A DNA stretch of 64,000 nucleotides, taken from contig JASANC010002957.1 in assembly GCA_030248135.1 (NCBI GenBank), positions 44,547 through 108,546 of the forward strand, read 5' to 3'. Both the position numbers and the translations under genes were made by a program. Below the pieces are notes generated by a model. It had not been told where the DNA came from. It did not search any database and saw only the letters and a list, made by a program, of their open reading frames with translations. Positions 60,138 through 64,000 of the stretch are shown one piece after another. Each line of letters opens with the position of its first letter. Position 1 is the first letter of the stretch. This DNA comes from Theristus sp. LFF4_11. Its lineage: Eukaryota > Nematoda > Chromadorea > Monhysterida > Xyalidae.

Positions 60138-60303
60138 GCGATGTTTTTAGCCAGGGCTAACCCAGAGAAGCGTACAGAACGCCATTGAGTAGGGCGCCCA
60201 TCGAGTTTTGCTCTGTCATTAAGTGCCTACATACCCCTCGGCGGGGCTCGATCCCCCGAGCGCACAGTCTGTAGTCGAACGCACTACCACCAGGCCACGA
60301 GGG
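60138..60303 (-). mobile_element. tRNA-derived SINE
   Basis: Read on the minus strand, 60303-60234 folds like a tRNA. The 5' end CCCTCG pairs with a 3' CGAGGG, TGGTGGTAGTGCG resembles an A box, and CGGGGGATCGAGCCCCG forms a perfect T stem with a GATCGAG loop resembling a B box. The body continues to about 60138. A degraded relative at 42427-42560 shares the body, so this is a SINE, not a working tRNA gene. Confidence 0.72.
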
Positions 60304-60550
60304 TACAGTACAGCAGACGCAGGAAAGAAATGTATAGATGTAAAAGTGGTACAATATTTTTTGATAAATCAAAATCAAACTTTAAAAGCAATATTTTGAG
60401 ATGTCTTTTATATATTTTATATAATTTTATGTCTTTTTACTATGAAAATTCATGTGCACGAGTTTCTGAACATCTCAGTGCATGTGGAGCTTCATCTACG
60501 CTCGCTCAATCTCATCAAGCGGCCACATTTTTCTCAGTGAAACAATAACA

Positions 60551-61004
60551 TACCGTATTACCTCTATTAAACCCCCCCCCAAAATTAAACCCCCCCCCCA
60601 AAAATAAACCCCCACCCCCTCGACAAGTTTCCAAATAATCCCCCCCCCAAAAATAAACCCCCATGGGGGTTTATTAGAAACCTGTTTGAAACACATACCT
60701 AGCGAATTCAGTGGCTGAATGCAGTGACATTGGTGAAATTGTGCTACCAAAGGCCCCAAAGGGATGAGTTAGTGGTAATTTCATTACAAAAGGCTGTTAC
60801 AAAAGGAAATCTCTGTGAAAAGTAGAAGTTTCTGCGACTTCCTTCCTGCCATGGAAGGTATTTTTGCCATTTTGCCCACCCCTAAAAATGGTTTCCAAAT
60901 AAACCCCCCCCCAAAATAATCCCCCCCCCCAAAAATAAACCCCCACCCCCAGAAGTCGCTGAAGAAATAAACCCCCATGGGGGTTTATTAGAGGTAATAC
61001 GGTA
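60551..61004 (+). mobile_element. C-rich palindromic MITE, copy 2
   Basis: 454 bp, ends TACCGTATTACCTCTATTAA and GAGGTAATACGGTA, with interior near-identical to 20172-20630 (GTGCTACCAAAGGCCCCAAA, GTAGAAGTTTCTGCGACTTC). Confidence 0.92.
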
Positions 61005-61206
61005 ACATTTTGATACCATTTGAGTGTGAGCGTGAAAAGTGAATTATTGAGTTTTTAAAAAAATATCTTTCACTGTAACTAACTGTGTTTCGAAATTTAT
61101 TTTGTTTCAAAAAGCACGTCGAACGTGTAAAACGGAACAAAAAATAGGAAAAAAACGCGAAAACACATTCACTGTCTTATACCTTTATCTGTTAATTCAT
61201 CGAACA

Positions 61207-61314
61207 ATGTCGGACAAATCACGTTCGCAGGATCGAGATCGTGATCCAGAACGTGGTGGCCAGCAACATGTTTGGTTGTCAAAAAACAGTCGCACCTCAT
61301 CCATTGGTCACATC
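61207..61314 (+). CDS. Candidate first exon of an unknown gene
   Basis: ATG at 61207 opens MSDKSRSQDRDRDPERGGQQ and runs 36 codons to a textbook donor (GTAAGT at 61315). The peptide is hydrophilic and Arg/Asp-rich. No following exon was found before the window ends in transposons, so this may be a gene continuing to the right across a large intron, or chance. Confidence 0.3.
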
Positions 61315-61503
61315 GTAAGTCGCTGCATCAGGCTCAAATACAGATCACCACTCTCACCAACAACGCCGATACATGAGCAAAAATTGACTACAATTGTACC
61401 ATGCATAACACATAAAGTTCGCTGATTGCGGTTTGCGCTTGGAGTAAATAAAGTTTGACAATGTATAAAAGCGACAGGGATGGAATCTCGGCGCTCTTTA
61501 CTT

Positions 61504-61940
61504 TTACGTGGCCCAACGCAAAATGAATGGCCCATCGCAAAATGAATGGCCCATCGCAAAATGAATGGCCCATCGCAAAATGAGTGGCCCATCGCAAAAT
61601 GAGTAGGTTCCTAATCCTAAACCTAATCCTAATCCTAAGCGAAGCCTTTTGGATAAGGTGAAAAATGTTGCTTGCAATGAGTCATTGTAGGTTCCTAATC
61701 CTAAACCTAAGCCAAGCCTTTTTGATAAGGTGAAATTGATCATTTTCACCTTATCAAAAAGGCTTGGCTTAGGATTAGGTTTAGGAACCTACGACTCATT
61801 GCAAGCAACATTTTTCATGTTATCCAAAAGGCTTGGCTTTGGATTAGGAACCTACAACGACTCATTGCAAGCAACCTCAGATCAAAAATCACTTTTAAGA
61901 ATGTATACAAATCGTTGGGCCATTCATTTTGTGTTGGGCG
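61504..61940. mobile_element. Small foldback element with 19-bp direct repeats and CCTAAACC palindrome
   Basis: GGCCCATCGCAAAATGAAT is repeated about five times at the left (61504-61602), with one inverted match at 61912-61940. Between them two copies of GTAGGTTCCTAATCCTAAAC face two inverted copies, giving a large hairpin around 61740. A related block is at 23765-23885 inside the large hAT-like element. Confidence 0.75.
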
Positions 61941-61948
61941 AATTAGGT

Positions 61949-64000
61949 GCATAGTGGCCAACGTGCATAGTGGCCATGAGAAAATTTGCATTTTTGCTAG
62001 TTATAGTGTCCAAAACATATCCCAAAGTGGCCACGACATATAGCAGAGTGGCCAATGCCTATGGACAAGTGTCCAATAGCTATAACATAGTGGCCAATAA
62101 ACATGCATAGTGGCCAATACAGGGTTTAAAATAATGCTGTTACAGGGTGATCCAGAAGTTATGATTTTCAAACTTTGTTGTTATTTCTGGCACATTCAAG
62201 TGACAAACTGTTGCTTGAATTTGTTGCAAATCATTTCATGTTTGTTTTAATGTGTTTGTTCAATTTTGTGATCAACAACACAGGCAAATTGTGCAAAATA
62301 CCGGTTTTAGGTTGGCGAGTTTTGTATTATGTGTTTCGCACAATTATGATTTTTGAATCAAGGGAGGAGAGCGATAATCGATACAAGTTGCTGACAAGAC
62401 GCGGTCAAACCAGGTGACGTTTGACAGCTGTATTTATACAAGCAAATGCATTGTGTTGGTCAACCCTTTTATTCTGGTCAACTCATAACGCATATGCAGA
62501 TATCGATTGTTCATGGACACAACCTTTCAACTTGCAACACACAGTGCATTTTTTATGGTCACTTATTTCTGCGGTGTGCACGTTGTGGTGTGCACGTGGT
62601 CAAGCTGAAAGATTGCCAAAAGTTTCCCAAAGAAATATCTGCAAAGTGAAATGGATGGAAATGAATGGTGATAAGCAGAAGCAAAGTGCACAACAAACAA
62701 AAAAGTGAAAAGCAGAAGAATGCAAATAAACAAAAAAACAAAACAAAAACAGCCTTGATTCGCTTTTCGCTTTTCGACCCGCGTATTCATGAGATAAACA
62801 TGCAAGCAATCGAAAAAGGTGCATTCAAAATCACTGCATTCAAATTTCAAAATCACCGAAACTCAACATTCATATCAACAAAAAACCGGATAAAGCCAGA
62901 AAATAAAAAACGTAGCTATAAACTCAGCATTTTTCTTGCTGTAGTGGAGCCGCCGACAACAAAATTTGACAAAATTGAGCCAAAATGTTTTTGCAATAAA
63001 AATCAGAAAAAAACAATCAGCTGGCTGCCTAGGATTTCCAGCTCGACAGTATGTTTGACACGGCTGAAGCAGTTCAGCGCACACGATCAGGTGCTAGAGT
63101 TGGGCCAACGCGCAACAAGTAGCGCTCAGTGTGACCAGTGTTCAGCTAACCGGCCGCCCACAAATCACGCAGCCACGTTCGAGCGGCACAGATATGGTGC
63201 TCCTTTTGTATGACTGCTTCATAGAAACATACACGCGCGCGTGCAATATATCTAGATATGTAAACATTTTTAAAAACCAAAGCCACATACTTTTTATCGA
63301 AAACTCGAACGTCACTCCAGGGTACCGCAAACTTGTGTATCGAGCGATGTAGCCGCCAAATTGACACACAAATAAAACGAGTTATACCTGGTTCCAAATC
63401 TGTCATGGTCGAAACAATCCCAGCGATCAGCAAGAGGTCTTCCAACGGTGACAAACGGGTATAAACAACACATATCATTTGTTTTCGGCATCTAATTGTG
63501 TGCTTTCGTTCAGCATTTGCTTGTATACATGCTTCTGTCAAACGTGGCATTGGTTTGACCGCGTCTTGTCAGCAACTTGCATCGGTTATCGATCCCCCCT
63601 TGATTCAAAAATCACCATTATATGAATCACATAATATAAAACTCGTCAACGTAGAACCGGTATTTTTCACAATTTGCCTTTGTTGTTGATCACAAAACTG
63701 AACAAACTCATCAAACAAACATGAAATGATTTGCAACACATACAAGCAACAGTTTGTCACTTGAATGTGCCAGAAATAACAACAGTTCAAAAAATCATAA
63801 CTTCTGGATCACCCTGTAACAGCATTATTTTAAACCCTGTATTGGCCACTATGCATGTATATTGGCCACTATGTTATAGCTATTGGACACTTGTCCATAG
63901 GCATTGGCCACTCTGCTATATGTCGTGGCCACTTTGGGATATGTTTTGGACACTATAACTAGGCATTTTTCATGGCCACTATGCACGTTGGCCACTATGC
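61949..64000. mobile_element. Palindromic element L with mariner-like element M at its centre
   Basis: The first bases, GCATAGTGGCCAACGTGCAT, and the last bases of the window are exact complements. Each arm (61949-62140 and 63819-64000) carries about eight AGTGGCCA or AGTGTCCA motifs, likely protein-binding repeats. Element M is inserted between the arms. The element may end at or beyond the window edge. Confidence 0.85.
62141..63818. mobile_element. Mariner-like element M inside L
   Basis: TACAGGGTGATCCAGAAGTT and ATGATTTT at the left mirror the right end, bounded by TA. The arms match for about 350 bp (GTGACAAACTGTTGCTTG, GCTGACAAGACGCGGTCAAA). The 1-kb interior has open frames up to about 180 codons, Lys-rich and without a recognised transposase motif; they are probably non-functional. 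Confidence 0.82.

Noticed and set aside
60234..60303. A functional tRNA gene
   Set aside because: The T loop lacks the usual TTCRA form, the anticodon arm is unclear, and the body extends into a repeat with a second copy at 42427-42560.
62421..63213. Coding transposase in element M (95- and 182-codon frames)
   Set aside because: Low-complexity Lys/Asn-rich peptides, overlapping in different frames, with no DDE/D or helix-turn-helix motif recognised.

Overview
The window is animal DNA, most likely from a nematode. It is intron-rich, and the acceptors are mostly TTTTCAG, TTTCAG or TTGCAG. Protein families include globins, a MATH/BTB-like protein and a CUB protein. A short TTAGGC tract, the nematode telomere unit, lies at about 46112-46130. 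The species assignment is inference; the gene families are read directly from reconstructed exons.

Genes, left to right. The 3' part of one globin gene (1-875) is followed by a complete three-exon globin (1759-2777). A roughly 1,370-residue protein with two doublecortin domains, six IQ motifs and about five PLAT domains spans 7099-19915. The spliceosomal HAT-repeat protein Crooked neck (CRNKL1) spans 25563-35273; its 16 exons join without a frame break into 786 codons. A Golgi PAPS transporter (SLC35B2/PST-1 type, seven exons, 545 codons) spans 37014-43209. A BTB protein with a possible MATH-like N-terminus lies at 43938-45268. On the minus strand a secreted protein with signal peptide, glycine-rich linker, CUB domain, Pro/Thr linker and PAN-like C-terminus lies at 54398-59332. 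One weak candidate first exon sits at 61207-61314. The genes share no obvious pathway: they are housekeeping splicing, sulfation supply, oxygen or haem binding, a probable axonemal/microtubule protein, and an extracellular protein.

The rest is dominated by mobile DNA, much of it nested. There are three hAT-like elements with perfect 8-bp target duplications (21032-25267, 27263-28050, 40696-41342). Two foldback elements have arms made of a 16-bp GC-rich tandem repeat (40106-41890 and 45573-50367), with matching termini and 8- and 9-bp target duplications. Several TA-flanked mariner-like or palindromic elements are inserted into one another (46345-48959, 51131-53980, 61949-64000). Other items are at least five small MITE families with two or three copies here, a 5'-truncated LINE with a CTGA-repeat tail, and a tRNA-derived SINE family.

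The most novel-looking items are three. The foldback family has arms homogenised within each element. Two palindromic elements each received insertions exactly at the TA of their dyad centre. The doublecortin-IQ-PLAT gene architecture is also unusual. Exon boundaries were placed by eye from GT/AG signals, reading frame and family conservation; those marked uncertain are not resolved.
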